A stretch of DNA of 64,000 nt from CBDBZL01 sp965213545 (lineage in GTDB: Bacteria; Pseudomonadota; Alphaproteobacteria; Sphingomonadales; Sphingomonadaceae): NCBI GenBank assembly GCA_965213545.1, contig CBDBZL010000002.1, positions 1,860,001-1,924,000 of the forward strand. Reading direction: 5' to 3'. Below are positions 49,581 to 58,098 of this stretch, one piece after another; within the stretch, counting starts at the first letter, position 1; every line of letters starts with the position of its first letter. Made by a program: the position numbers and the translations under genes. The notes under the pieces were generated by a model. It searched no databases. It saw only the letters and a program-made list of their open reading frames with translations, and was not told the origin of the DNA.

Positions 49581-51097
49581 ACCGCTCGGGGCTTCCCGCC
49601 GATCTCCCCGATGCGGCGCGCGCTTATCTGGAGGCGTTCCCGAGGGGTGAGGTCGTTGCCTTCCCGATCGATCCTATCGACCGGACGGGCATTCCGGTGT
49701 GGATCGTCGCCCTGTTCCCCGAGGATGAACCGCTGCTCGATGGCGTTATGCCCTATGGCGTTGGCTATGGTGCCGATGAGGGCCAGGCGATCCTGGGGGC
49801 GATGGGCGAAATCGCCGAGATGGTATTCCCGGCCCTATCGCTGGGTCGGCGCAAGAAGGTGCGCGGTTCCTACCAGGGCCTGGTCGGCTCACTGGGCGAG
49901 CAGGCCGTCGCCGATCCGCTCACCTTATGCCTGCCGGCGGGATCGTCTGTCGGCCGCGATACCGAGCTCGAGTGGGTCGAGGCGGTGCGCCATGCCGACG
50001 GCGCGGGGGTACTCGTCCCGATTGATCTGGCCGCCTATAACTCCACGGAATTGTCGCCCGGCTATCAGCCCTTCACCACCATCATTTCCAACGGCATGGG
50101 GGCCGGTCCCGATCACGACTGGGCGGTGGGTCATGGGCTGTGCGAAATTCTCCAGCGCGACGGCAATGGCCTCACGTTTCGTGCGCTCGACCGGGGGGTT
50201 GCGCTCGATCTGCCCGATGATCTGCCGCCCGCCGCTACCCAGTTGCTGGCGCAATACGAGGAGGCGGGAATCCGGCCGATCGTCAAGTTCGCCAGCGACG
50301 AGTTCGGTCTGACCAACCTTTATTGCGTGGGAGTAAATGAGCGGGGCGATCCTGCCGAGCCCATCATGGTGTCGGCCTGCGGCGAGGCCTGTCATCCCGA
50401 CCGCGAAGCCGCGCTGGTCAAGGCACTCACAGAATATGCCGCCAGCCGTGCACGCAAAGCCTATGCGCATGGCGATGATGGGCGCACGCGTGCGTTGAGC
50501 CCAGCCGGCTATGTCGACCGGTTCCTTGAACACAGCGGCGGCGCGGCGAAGAGTTCCGATCCCCGTGCGTTGGCAGCGATGATCGACTGGCAGGCGCGCG
50601 ACGCCGACGAATTGCGCGGTTGGCTCGGGCCAAACATGCTTGCCGAGACCATCCGCAAGCCGTTCGCGGCGCTGCCCCATACGCCATGCCCCGACGTACG
50701 CGATCGTGGGCGGATCGCGCTCGAGCGGGTGACGCAGGCGGGCTTCGATGTGCTGAGTGTTGACATGACCCCGGCGCAATGCCCGGTCGCCACGGTCAAG
50801 CTGATCGTTCCAGGGATGGAGGTGGAGACGATGAGCTATCACCGGATCGGCGAGCGCGGGACGAGAAAGCTGCTTGAAATGGACAGCCCGCTGATCCGGT
50901 TCGATGAGGCGGGCGAGGGTCTCCGGCCCGTGCGTCTGACGCCGCAAGCGATCGAACAGCTTGGTGGTCAGCCGATGTTCGATACAGCCCTTACGGACAA
51001 GATCGTCGGCCCGCTTTATCCGCTTTATCGCGAGCCCGAAGCGCATCATGCCGCGGCGGCGAGCAAGTGGGCGGTCGCAGCGGAGAGACCGCGGTGA
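49577..51097 (+). CDS. YcaO-domain ATP-dependent enzyme
   Basis: A 506-residue protein. The YcaO ATP/magnesium-binding elements are visible: DEGQAILGAMGEIAEM (about 68-82), SNGMGAGPDHDWAVGHGLCEILQRD (about 171-195) with Glu190, and EAALVKALTEYAASRARK (about 277-294) with Glu286 and Arg291, followed by the late-family block VKLIVPGMEVE (about 408-418). YcaO enzymes phosphorylate amide oxygens to form azolines, thioamides or amidines, mostly in RiPP pathways, but some modify non-peptide molecules. No precursor peptide or RiPP leader-binding domain is seen. The ATG overlaps the upstream stop and GTGA overlaps the next start. Confidence 0.88.
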   Translation: MNRSGLPADLPDAARAYLEAFPRGEVVAFPIDPIDRTGIPVWIVALFPEDEPLLDGVMPYGVGYGADEGQAILGAMGEIAEMVFPALSLGRRKKVRGSYQGLVGSLGEQAVADPLTLCLPAGSSVGRDTELEWVEAVRHADGAGVLVPIDLAAYNSTELSPGYQPFTTIISNGMGAGPDHDWAVGHGLCEILQRDGNGLTFRALDRGVALDLPDDLPPAATQLLAQYEEAGIRPIVKFASDEFGLTNLYCVGVNERGDPAEPIMVSACGEACHPDREAALVKALTEYAASRARKAYAHGDDGRTRALSPAGYVDRFLEHSGGAAKSSDPRALAAMIDWQARDADELRGWLGPNMLAETIRKPFAALPHTPCPDVRDRGRIALERVTQAGFDVLSVDMTPAQCPVATVKLIVPGMEVETMSYHRIGERGTRKLLEMDSPLIRFDEAGEGLRPVRLTPQAIEQLGGQPMFDTALTDKIVGPLYPLYREPEAHHAAAASKWAVAAERPR

Positions 51098-51927
51098 GCT
51101 TGCGCTTCTCCTACAACACCAACGGCGCGGCCAATCACCGGCTTGACGATGCGGTGAGGTTGATCGCGGACAGCGGCTATGATGGCGTCGCGGTAACGCT
51201 CGATCACCACCACTGCGATCCGTTCGCCCCCGATTGGCAGCGCGAGGCGGAGCGGATCGGGCGGATGCTGGACGACCTGAAGCTGGGCGCGGTCGTGGAG
51301 ACGGGCGCGCGTTTCCTACTCGACCCGCGCGAAAAACATGAGCCCACGCTCCTGCACCCCAGTCCCGAGGGCCGCGCAAGACGTGTGGCGTTTCTTGAGC
51401 GTGCGATCGACATCGCTGCCATCTGGCGCGCCGAAGCGGTCAGTTTCTGGGCGGGCGTTCCCCAGTCTGGACTTGCGCGTGAGCAAGTGATGGCCTGGCT
51501 GGACGAAGGGCTGGAACAGGTGCTGGCCTATGCCGAGCGAGCAAATGTCGTCGCCGCCTTCGAACCCGAGCCCGGAATGCTCATCGAGACCTGCGGCGAG
51601 TTCGAGGACCTCAATGCGCGCCATCCAAGTCTGCGCCTCGCGCTCGATACCGGCCATTGCATCGTCAGCCAGGACATCGACCCCGCCGAGGCGGTGCGCC
51701 GCTATCGCGATCACTTGGGTACGGTGGCGATCGAGGATATGGCGCGCGGGGTGCATGTCCACCTGCCATTCGGCGAAGGCGATATGGATGTACCGGGCGT
51801 GCTCAGGACGCTCGAGGAGATCGGCTTCGAGCGGCTGGTCTGTGTCGAGCTGTCACGCGAAAGCCCGCGTGCCCATCTTGCCATTCCCGAGAGCATCGCC
51901 TTCCTGCGCCAGGCGCTGGCGACGTGA
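51094..51927 (+). CDS. Xylose isomerase-like TIM-barrel protein (sugar phosphate isomerase/epimerase type)
   Basis: About 277 residues starting at GTG 51094, inside the GTGA overlap with the YcaO stop; an upstream in-frame ATG at 51067 would overlap far more. The AP-endonuclease-2/xylose-isomerase-like barrel is recognisable by LRFSYNTNGAANHRLDDAVRLIADSGYDGVAVTLDHHH, VVAAFEPEPGMLIET, LRLALDTGHCIVSQ, VHVHLPFGEGDMDVPGVLRTL and VCVELSRESPRA, with the metal ligands Glu, Asp-His, His and Glu. IolE, IolI and related enzymes that act on oxidised inositols belong here, which fits the neighbouring genes. Confidence 0.88.
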   Translation: MSLRFSYNTNGAANHRLDDAVRLIADSGYDGVAVTLDHHHCDPFAPDWQREAERIGRMLDDLKLGAVVETGARFLLDPREKHEPTLLHPSPEGRARRVAFLERAIDIAAIWRAEAVSFWAGVPQSGLAREQVMAWLDEGLEQVLAYAERANVVAAFEPEPGMLIETCGEFEDLNARHPSLRLALDTGHCIVSQDIDPAEAVRRYRDHLGTVAIEDMARGVHVHLPFGEGDMDVPGVLRTLEEIGFERLVCVELSRESPRAHLAIPESIAFLRQALAT

Positions 51928-53135
51928 GGATATGCTTTGTCAGCCGGCGATTTTTCCCTGCGATCAGCGGCATGTCGATCTATGCGATCAACCTGCTGCG
52001 CGAGCTTGTCCGGCGTGGCTTCGATGTCACCATGATCAGCCAGTATCGCGGCGATGCCCTTGGCGCGCGGGTCTATGGCGGAGGGCCACCACCCGCAGTG
52101 CCGGGAACCAAGGTGATTGGTCTCGAGCAGCTGGGTGAGCAGGACGGCGGCGATTTCGAGCGCGATATCGCCACCATCGTCGAGACCATCGCGAGCGAGC
52201 ACGCGCATCGCCCGTTCGATGTCCTTCATGCACAATATGGCTACCCGACCGGATGGGCGGCGCTGCTTGCAGGCCAGCGCCTGGGCTTGCCCGTGGTCGT
52301 CTCGATCCAGGGCGGCGATGGGCACTGGGTGGGCGCATGCTGCGAAACGCACCGCCAGGCGATGATCCACGTGCTCGAGAAAGCCGACCGGGTCTTGATC
52401 GGCGGGGAAAGCTTCGCTCGCGAGGTGCATGAGCGCTTGGGAACGCCGATGCAGCGCTTCACCATTGTTCCGGGCGCGGTCGATACGACGCGTTTTACAC
52501 CCGGCACCATCGGCGATGGCCGGACCACACGTATTCTCTATCACGGCCGGGTCGATGCGCGCAAAGGCGTGCTCGACTTCATCAAGGCCAGCACGCTGCT
52601 CAAGGGCGAGTGGCACGCGACGATCTCGGGGATTGGGCCAGACCTCGATGCCGCACAGGCGCTGGTGAGCGAGCGATCGCTAACAGAACGTATCGCGTTC
52701 ACGTTCTATGCCGACTACGAGACCGTGCCACAGATCTATCGAGCGCATCATGTCTTCGCCTCGCCGACCTATTCCGAGGGATTTTCCAACACCATCCTCG
52801 AGGCGATGGCGAGCGGCCTAGCGATCGTCTCGTGCGACACGGTGGGCGTTTCGGACTGCCTGCGGGACCGGGAAAACGCGCTTCTCGTCGCGCCCGGCGA
52901 CATCGCGGCGCAAGCGGCGGCGCTCCAGAGGCTGATCGATGACCGCGCCGAACGACAGCGCCTGGCCGACGCCGCGCTTTCCGAATGCCGGGTGACCTAT
53001 AGCTGGGAGGTGGTCGGCGGCATGATTGCCGATTTCTATCGCCAGGTGGTCGGCACCGGGGCGCCCACAGCGTTCGATCCTAAGCTGCCGGCAAGCCCCG
53101 AGTGCCGCTTTCGCGCCGCGCCGCATCTGCTTTAG
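51924..53135 (+). CDS. GT4-family glycosyltransferase
   Basis: A 403-residue retaining GT-B glycosyltransferase from GTG 51924 (GTGA overlap). The N-terminal Rossmann domain begins RICFVSRRFFPAISGMSIYAINLLREL; the C-terminal donor domain has ILYHGRVDARKGVLDFI, HVFASPTYSEGFSNTILEAMASG (the GT4 E-x7-E motif) and VAPGDIAAQAAAL. MshA and BshA, which start mycothiol and bacillithiol synthesis by joining GlcNAc to inositol phosphate or malate, are GT4 enzymes; a comparable role on the operon's inositol product is an inference. A PIG-L deacetylase directly follows, as in those pathways. Confidence 0.92.
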   Translation: MRICFVSRRFFPAISGMSIYAINLLRELVRRGFDVTMISQYRGDALGARVYGGGPPPAVPGTKVIGLEQLGEQDGGDFERDIATIVETIASEHAHRPFDVLHAQYGYPTGWAALLAGQRLGLPVVVSIQGGDGHWVGACCETHRQAMIHVLEKADRVLIGGESFAREVHERLGTPMQRFTIVPGAVDTTRFTPGTIGDGRTTRILYHGRVDARKGVLDFIKASTLLKGEWHATISGIGPDLDAAQALVSERSLTERIAFTFYADYETVPQIYRAHHVFASPTYSEGFSNTILEAMASGLAIVSCDTVGVSDCLRDRENALLVAPGDIAAQAAALQRLIDDRAERQRLADAALSECRVTYSWEVVGGMIADFYRQVVGTGAPTAFDPKLPASPECRFRAAPHLL

Positions 53136-53140
53136 GCCGC

Positions 53141-53848
53141 ATGCGAATTCTTGCGGTCTCGCCTCATCTCGATGACGCGATCTTTTCGGCGGGGGGAACG
53201 CTTGCCAGCATGGCAAAGCGCGGGGCCGAAGTGCTCGTCGTCACCTGTTTCGCCGGCAATGTGCGCCAGCCGTCCGAATTCGCGCTTGCATGTCAGCTCG
53301 ACAAGGGCATCGCGCGCGAGACGGATTACATGGCGCTGCGGCGTGCGGAGGACGTTGCCGCATGCGAGATAATCGGCGCGCGCCCGGAGCACTGGACGTT
53401 CCTCGAGGCGCCGCATCGCGGGTATGGCAGCGCCAAGGCCTTGTTCGGACCAAAGCTTGCGCGCGATGCGATAGCCGCGGCGCTGACTACGCTGCTCGCC
53501 GAAACAATCGCCGGGTTCGAACCCGATCTCATCCTCGGACCGCTAGCGGTAGGCGGCCATGTGGACCACCTCATCGTACGTGATGCGCTCAGGTCATTGG
53601 TGACAGCCGCGCGTCTGTGCGAGTGGGAGGATTATCCTTATGCAATGCGCGAAGATCCGGCGCCTGCAATAAAGCGCCACGCGCTTGAGGAGAGCGCGCT
53701 CGAGCGCAAGATCAGCGCGATGCTGTGCTACCGCAGCCAACTGGGCTTCCAGTTCGGTGGGGCAGACGCGGCGCAAGAGGCGTTTCGGAACTGGGGGCAG
53801 GAAGGTTTCGACCGCGACATCTCGCGCGCGTTGCGCTTCGAGGTCTAG
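53141..53848 (+). CDS. PIG-L/LmbE-family deacetylase
   Basis: A 235-residue protein from ATG 53141, five bases after the glycosyltransferase stop. The zinc motif PHxDD is in VSPHLDDAIFSAGGTL and the second histidine motif in GGHVDHLIVRDAL. PIG-L enzymes remove acetyl groups from N-acetylglucosaminyl compounds, as MshB and BshB do on GlcNAc-inositol and GlcNAc-malate. This is the last gene of the operon, and its stop overlaps the convergent galE stop by four bases. Confidence 0.92.
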   Translation: MRILAVSPHLDDAIFSAGGTLASMAKRGAEVLVVTCFAGNVRQPSEFALACQLDKGIARETDYMALRRAEDVAACEIIGARPEHWTFLEAPHRGYGSAKALFGPKLARDAIAAALTTLLAETIAGFEPDLILGPLAVGGHVDHLIVRDALRSLVTAARLCEWEDYPYAMREDPAPAIKRHALEESALERKISAMLCYRSQLGFQFGGADAAQEAFRNWGQEGFDRDISRALRFEV

Positions 53849-54855
53849 CCCGCCTGCAACCGGGACAGGCGTTCTTCCCAACGCATCGCAGAGGCGATGA
53901 TCGTGTCGAGGTCGTCGTGCCTTGGTTGCCAGTCCAGTTCGGTCTTGATGCGCGCAGGATCGCAGACCAGCATGGCCGGATCGCCTGCCCGGCGCGGTGC
54001 CATGCGGCGGTCCAGCTTGCGTCCGGATACCCGCTCGACCGCATCGAGCACCTCGAGGACCGAAAAGCCCCGGCCATAACCGCAGTTCATCGTCAGCGAC
54101 CGATCCGGTTCGGCGATGAGCGCTTCGAGCGCCAAGACATGCGCGCGGGCCAGGTCGACCACATGGATATAATCGCGGATACCCGTTCCATCGGGTGTGT
54201 CGTAATCGGTGCCGAACACCGACACATGCGAACGCTGTCCAAGCGCCGCCTCGAGCGCCACCTTGATCAGATGCGTCGCTCCCGCGGTTGCCTGTCCGCT
54301 CCGGGCTTCAAGGTCCGCGCCAGCGACGTTGAAATAGCGCAGCGCGCAGAAATTCAGGGGGTGAGCCGAGGCGACATCGGCGAGCATTTGTTCGCTCATC
54401 AATTTGGAGCGGCCGTAAGGATTGATCGGGTTCAGCGCGCTTGCCTCGCTTACCAGATCCGTGCTGCCGATGCCGTATACCGCAGCGGTGCTCGAGAAGA
54501 TGAAATGCGGGACATTCGCCGCCACCACCGCTTCGAGCAGCGTATGCGTGTGAAGGGTGTTGTTGCCGAAATATTTGAGCGGATTGGCCACCGACTCGGG
54601 CACGATGATCGAGCCTGCGAAGTGCATGACCGCCGCGGGGCGGTGGGACGCGATGACGCGTTGAACAAAGTCTCGGTCCCCGATATTGCCCAGCTCGAGC
54701 GGGATTTGCGACGGCAGAAGGAAGCCAAAGCCGGTCGACAGATCGTCGATCACAACGACGTCCCACCCGGCGTCACACAGGGCAAGGACCGCGTGCGACC
54801 CGATATAGCCAGCCCCGCCGGTCACCAGAACGCATCTGTTGTCCGATTGGGTCAA
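53845..54855 (-). CDS. galE: UDP-glucose 4-epimerase
   Basis: A 336-residue short-chain dehydrogenase-type epimerase. NAD binding motif VTGGAGYIGSH, catalytic Ser-Ser-Thr in FSSTAAVYG and Tyr-x3-Lys in NPYGRSKLMSEQ, plus LRYFNVAGAD and GIRDYIHVVDLARAH typical of GalE. It interconverts UDP-glucose and UDP-galactose (possibly also the N-acetyl forms), supplying sugar donors for glycans. It converges on the YcaO operon and could supply a donor for the GT4 enzyme, but may equally serve polysaccharide synthesis. Confidence 0.95.
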   Translation of the reverse strand: MTQSDNRCVLVTGGAGYIGSHAVLALCDAGWDVVVIDDLSTGFGFLLPSQIPLELGNIGDRDFVQRVIASHRPAAVMHFAGSIIVPESVANPLKYFGNNTLHTHTLLEAVVAANVPHFIFSSTAAVYGIGSTDLVSEASALNPINPYGRSKLMSEQMLADVASAHPLNFCALRYFNVAGADLEARSGQATAGATHLIKVALEAALGQRSHVSVFGTDYDTPDGTGIRDYIHVVDLARAHVLALEALIAEPDRSLTMNCGYGRGFSVLEVLDAVERVSGRKLDRRMAPRRAGDPAMLVCDPARIKTELDWQPRHDDLDTIIASAMRWEERLSRLQAG

Positions 54856-55075
54856 GGCGCGGCGCCGATGGCGGTGACACGATCATGGCGCGGCATTGCG
54901 AACCCGTCCTTGTTATCGAGCAACGCGCCCGGTTTGGAATACAAGTATTCGAAAAGGCCTCCCGATGCGATCGTCGAGGCACACGGGAAAAAAACCCGGG
55001 TTGCAGCGTTTGGTGCCTGTGATATCGCTTTCGAAACTGCGAATAACGAACCTCGAAACGAGCAAGGGGACGACC

Positions 55076-55573
55076 ATGAAGGGTTTTGTGCCAATATCTG
55101 CGAGCGCTGCCATTGTGCTGACGCTGTCGGCCTGCGGCGGCGGTGAAGGCGAACCAGCCGATCCCGCTGAGGTTCCCGCGACCACTGCAGCCGCTCCTGC
55201 GCTCGAAGCACCCGCGCCCGACAATACCGAGACGGTGGACGGCACGACGCTGGCGCAGTTCACTCCTGACGCCTCTGCAGGTGAGGCGGTGTTTGCACAA
55301 TGCACGACATGTCATGTGGTCGAGCCGGGTGTAAACCGCACCGGTCCCTCGCTAGCCGGCATCGTGGGCCGTGAGGCAGGACAAGTCGAAGGGTTCAACT
55401 ATACGCCGGCCAATGCCAATAGCGGCATCACCTGGACGCCGGATAAGCTGTTTCAGTATTTGGAAGATCCGCACCGCGTCATTCCCGGTACCAAGATGGC
55501 GTTTGCCGGTCTGCCTGAGGCTCAGGACCGGGCGAATGTCATAGCCTATCTCGACCAAGCATCCGGGACGTAG
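55076..55573 (+). CDS. Lipoprotein-type cytochrome c
   Basis: About 165 residues from ATG 55076, with AAGGGGA seven bases upstream. The signal peptide ends in a lipobox (LTLSAC), followed by an Ala/Pro/Glu-rich linker (residues about 21-65). The class I cytochrome c domain has the haem motif CTTCH and an axial Met in GTKMAFAGL, with the closing helix RANVIAYL. It resembles membrane-anchored cytochrome c2/c-550 types. It converges on the photosynthesis cluster, so it may carry electrons to the reaction centre or to an oxidase; a factor-independent terminator follows. Confidence 0.9.
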   Translation: MKGFVPISASAAIVLTLSACGGGEGEPADPAEVPATTAAAPALEAPAPDNTETVDGTTLAQFTPDASAGEAVFAQCTTCHVVEPGVNRTGPSLAGIVGREAGQVEGFNYTPANANSGITWTPDKLFQYLEDPHRVIPGTKMAFAGLPEAQDRANVIAYLDQASGT

Positions 55574-55590
55574 TTGAACTTCATATACGA

Positions 55591-55623
55591 CGGGCTGGTT
55601 CTAGATGGACCAGCCCGTTTCTT
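55591..55623 (+). terminator. Factor-independent terminator after the cytochrome c gene
   Basis: CGGGCTGGT (55591-55599) pairs perfectly with ACCAGCCCG (55609-55617) around a nine-base loop, followed by TTTCTT. It lies 18 bases past the cytochrome c stop codon. Confidence 0.85.
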
Positions 55624-55742
55624 ATTTCAAATTATGTGGCGTAGTTGGCAGTCTGTTGAGGCTTATCTCTGAGCAAGGGATAACACCGCTATAGCATCCC
55701 TCCGCGCAACGCGGCATTGTCCATCCAGCGCAGCTTGCTGGG

Positions 55743-55949
55743 TCAGGAAATGTCCGGCCGGTGCTCGGCCTTGCGCTCTTCCTCAGCCTGATGGCGGCGC
55801 ATATCCTCAGCCGCGCGGCCGGCGGGAGTGTCCATCGGATGGCGGTTCGAGCGTTTGCGCATGAAGCGAAAAAGCAGAAATGCCGCGATGAGAACAACGG
55901 CAATCAGTGTCATCATCGCCAGCGCCGGGATCAGATCGCCATCGGTCAT
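55743..55949 (-). CDS. Small single-span membrane protein
   Basis: A 68-residue protein from ATG 55949 with AAGGA eight bases upstream. One transmembrane helix (LAMMTLIAVVLIAAFLLFRF, residues about 10-29) is followed by a basic stretch (MRKRSNRH) and a charged tail (DMRRHQAEEERKAEHR). It lies between hemA and the cytochrome c terminator, on the hemA strand about 120 bases away. I do not recognise a family; similar mini-proteins are common in sphingomonads. Confidence 0.6.
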   Translation of the reverse strand: MTDGDLIPALAMMTLIAVVLIAAFLLFRFMRKRSNRHPMDTPAGRAAEDMRRHQAEEERKAEHRPDIS

Positions 55950-56071
55950 GCACAATTCCTTCGTAGAGACAGGGCGTTAACCGAACAACGTCACGTGATG
56001 CGCAGGTGTTCCCCGGTTCTTCCGACCCGCCTAGTGGAAAGTTGCCTAGGCAAGACCGCGAACGGATGGTG

Positions 56072-57292
56072 TCATGCAGCGATTGCCCGTCGGGCCAGCG
56101 CGCACTGCGACCAGATATCGCTCAGCGCTTCGATCAGGCGATCGATATCGCCATCGGTATGAACCGGCGACGGCGTTATCCGTAGCCGCTCGGTGCCCCT
56201 TGGCACAGTGGGATAGTTGATCGGCTGCACGTAAATGCCGTGGTTGTCCATCAGCCAGTCGCTGATCCGCTTGCACTTGTGCGGGTCGCCGACCATCACC
56301 GGAATTATATGGCTGGGGTTGGGGATATGCGGGATTCCCAGCATGTCGAGCTTGGCACGCACTTTGGCAACCTGCGCCTTCTGCCGCGAGCGCTCCCAGT
56401 CGCTCTCCTTCAGATGCCGGATGCTGGCGCACGCGCCGGCAGCCAAAGCGGGCGGCAGCGCGGTGGTGAAAATGAAGCCGCTGGCGAATGAGCGGATGAA
56501 ATCGCACAAGTCGGCCGAGGCGGCAATATAGCCCCCCATTACGCCAAAGGCCTTGCCCAGCGTTCCCTCGATCACATCGATCCGGTCCATCAACCCTTCG
56601 CGCTCGGCCACCCCGCCGCCACGCGGGCCATAGAGCCCGACGCCGTGGACTTCGTCGATATAAGAGAGCGCACCATGAGCCTCGCACACGTCGAGGATCT
56701 CGGCGATGGGAGCGATGTCGCCATCCATCGAATAGACGCTCTCGAAAGCCACCAGCTTGGGGCGATCTGCGGGAAACTCCGACAGATGACGGTCGAGATC
56801 GGCGGGATCATTGTGCTTCCAGATGCGGCGTTCCGCGCGCGAATGGCGAATGCCTTCGATCATCGAGGCATGGTTGAGGGCGTCCGAAAACACCACGCAG
56901 CCCGGAATACGCGAGGCCAAGGTGCCCAGACCCGCCCAGTTCGAAACATAGCCTGAGGTGAACAGCAGCGCCGACTGCTTGTTGTGAAGGTCGGCCAGTT
57001 CACGCTCGAGGAGCACATGATGGTGATTGGTGCCCGAAATGTTGCGCGTTCCGCCGGCGCCCGCGCCGCATTCGTCGAGCACGCGGTGCATCGCCTCAAT
57101 GACCAGCGGGTTCTGACCCATCCCCAGATAATCGTTCGAGCACCAAACGGTAACGGGGGTAGTCTGGTCCCCGACATAGCGGGTGGCGCGGGGGAATGTG
57201 CCGCGATGCCGCTCGATTTCTGTGAAGACGCGATAATTGCCCTCATGGCGCACGCGGTCGAGCTCGGATGCGAAGAACGTGTCGAAATCCAT
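56072..57292 (-). CDS. hemA: 5-aminolevulinate synthase
   Basis: A 406-residue PLP enzyme condensing glycine and succinyl-CoA to 5-aminolevulinate, the first step to haem and bacteriochlorophyll. ATG 57292 gives the family N-terminus (FDTFFASELDRVRHEGNYRVF) after a GGAGGGG-containing leader. Typical blocks: WCSNDYLGMGQNPLVI, GTRNISGTNHHHVLLERELADLH, FSDALNHASMIEGIRHS, YIDEVHGVGLYG, and the lysine region VIEGTLGKAFGVMGG. It is the last gene of the leftward puh-acsF-puhE-hemA operon, matching other aerobic phototrophs. Confidence 0.97.
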   Translation of the reverse strand: MDFDTFFASELDRVRHEGNYRVFTEIERHRGTFPRATRYVGDQTTPVTVWCSNDYLGMGQNPLVIEAMHRVLDECGAGAGGTRNISGTNHHHVLLERELADLHNKQSALLFTSGYVSNWAGLGTLASRIPGCVVFSDALNHASMIEGIRHSRAERRIWKHNDPADLDRHLSEFPADRPKLVAFESVYSMDGDIAPIAEILDVCEAHGALSYIDEVHGVGLYGPRGGGVAEREGLMDRIDVIEGTLGKAFGVMGGYIAASADLCDFIRSFASGFIFTTALPPALAAGACASIRHLKESDWERSRQKAQVAKVRAKLDMLGIPHIPNPSHIIPVMVGDPHKCKRISDWLMDNHGIYVQPINYPTVPRGTERLRITPSPVHTDGDIDRLIEALSDIWSQCALARRAIAA

Positions 57293-57309
57293 GTTTTCCA
57301 ATCCCCTCC

Positions 57310-58098
57310 TCAAGACTCTATCTGATTTCGGCGGCGATTGGGCAAGGCCCAATGCCACAAGGCACCATCGCGTATCGGCAACGCGAGGAACAGGTGTTCG
57401 AGCGCCCCCAGCGCGGCCAGCGCGAACAGCAGGCTGGCACCCGCCGCTTCGGCGCTGCCATGGGGCGCGCCGAGCGCCTGCACGCACAGCCATATGGCAA
57501 GCGCGACACTGGCGACAAGCGATATGGCAAGCAATACGGTCATTCGGGGCGCCCCGAAATAGCTTTTCAGATAGGCAAGATGCGGCGGCAGGATCTCAGT
57601 CGCGTCATTGGGAACGCCGGCAAACAGGTTGAGCTTGGTGCTCAGCCGCATGACCAGGAGCAGCAGGAACACCATCGCCCCGAGCTGATTGGGCGCGGTC
57701 CAGGACAGCACGATCATCATCAATGCGGTGAGCGCCAGGGCGATCTCGTGCCAGGCCATGGTTGCCGCCGCATGACCGAAGCGCTCAAGACCGCGCGCAT
57801 CGGGCGGACAGGGTTCGCGCCTGGGTCCGGCAACCGCGCCGGTAAGGAAGCCGATCTCGTGCCACGACCAGATGAGCAGCGCGCCGGCGAAAGAGGCATA
57901 GACCGCCATGTTGGAGGTCGCCTCCATCGAGACCAGCACCAGCACCAGTCCCACGACCCCGGCGCATCCGGCGATTGCCAGCGCCCGGCCGAAAGTGCCG
58001 CGCTCACGGTGATCGAGCCAGGCGATAAGCCCGGTCGCCAGGAACCACACCGCAATGGTGGCGATCACCGGTAGGACATGGCCACTCCAGCTCACCAT
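57310..58098 (-). CDS. puhE: Photosynthetic complex assembly protein PuhE
   Basis: A 262-residue membrane protein from ATG 58098, which overlaps the end of acsF by seven bases. It has about seven hydrophobic segments (LPVIATIAVWFLATGLIAW, IAGCAGVVGLVLVLVSM, and so on) and PuhE-typical blocks SFAGALLIWSWHEIGFLTG and LSTKLNLFAGVPNDATEILPPHLAYLKSYFG. PuhE modulates bacteriochlorophyll supply and reaction-centre assembly in Rhodobacter. Longer in-frame starts would overlap acsF further. Confidence 0.93.
   Translation of the reverse strand: MVSWSGHVLPVIATIAVWFLATGLIAWLDHRERGTFGRALAIAGCAGVVGLVLVLVSMEATSNMAVYASFAGALLIWSWHEIGFLTGAVAGPRREPCPPDARGLERFGHAAATMAWHEIALALTALMMIVLSWTAPNQLGAMVFLLLLVMRLSTKLNLFAGVPNDATEILPPHLAYLKSYFGAPRMTVLLAISLVASVALAIWLCVQALGAPHGSAEAAGASLLFALAALGALEHLFLALPIRDGALWHWALPNRRRNQIES

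Noticed and set aside
44602..53848. Complete mycothiol or bacillithiol pathway
   Set aside because: GT4 and PIG-L homologues fit, but no MshC-, MshD- or BshC-like gene is present and several extra enzymes are unexplained.
44602..53848. Ebo-type cluster
   Set aside because: An isomerase-like TIM barrel is shared in type, but there is no UbiA-type EboC, dehydroquinate-synthase-like EboD or EboF homologue.
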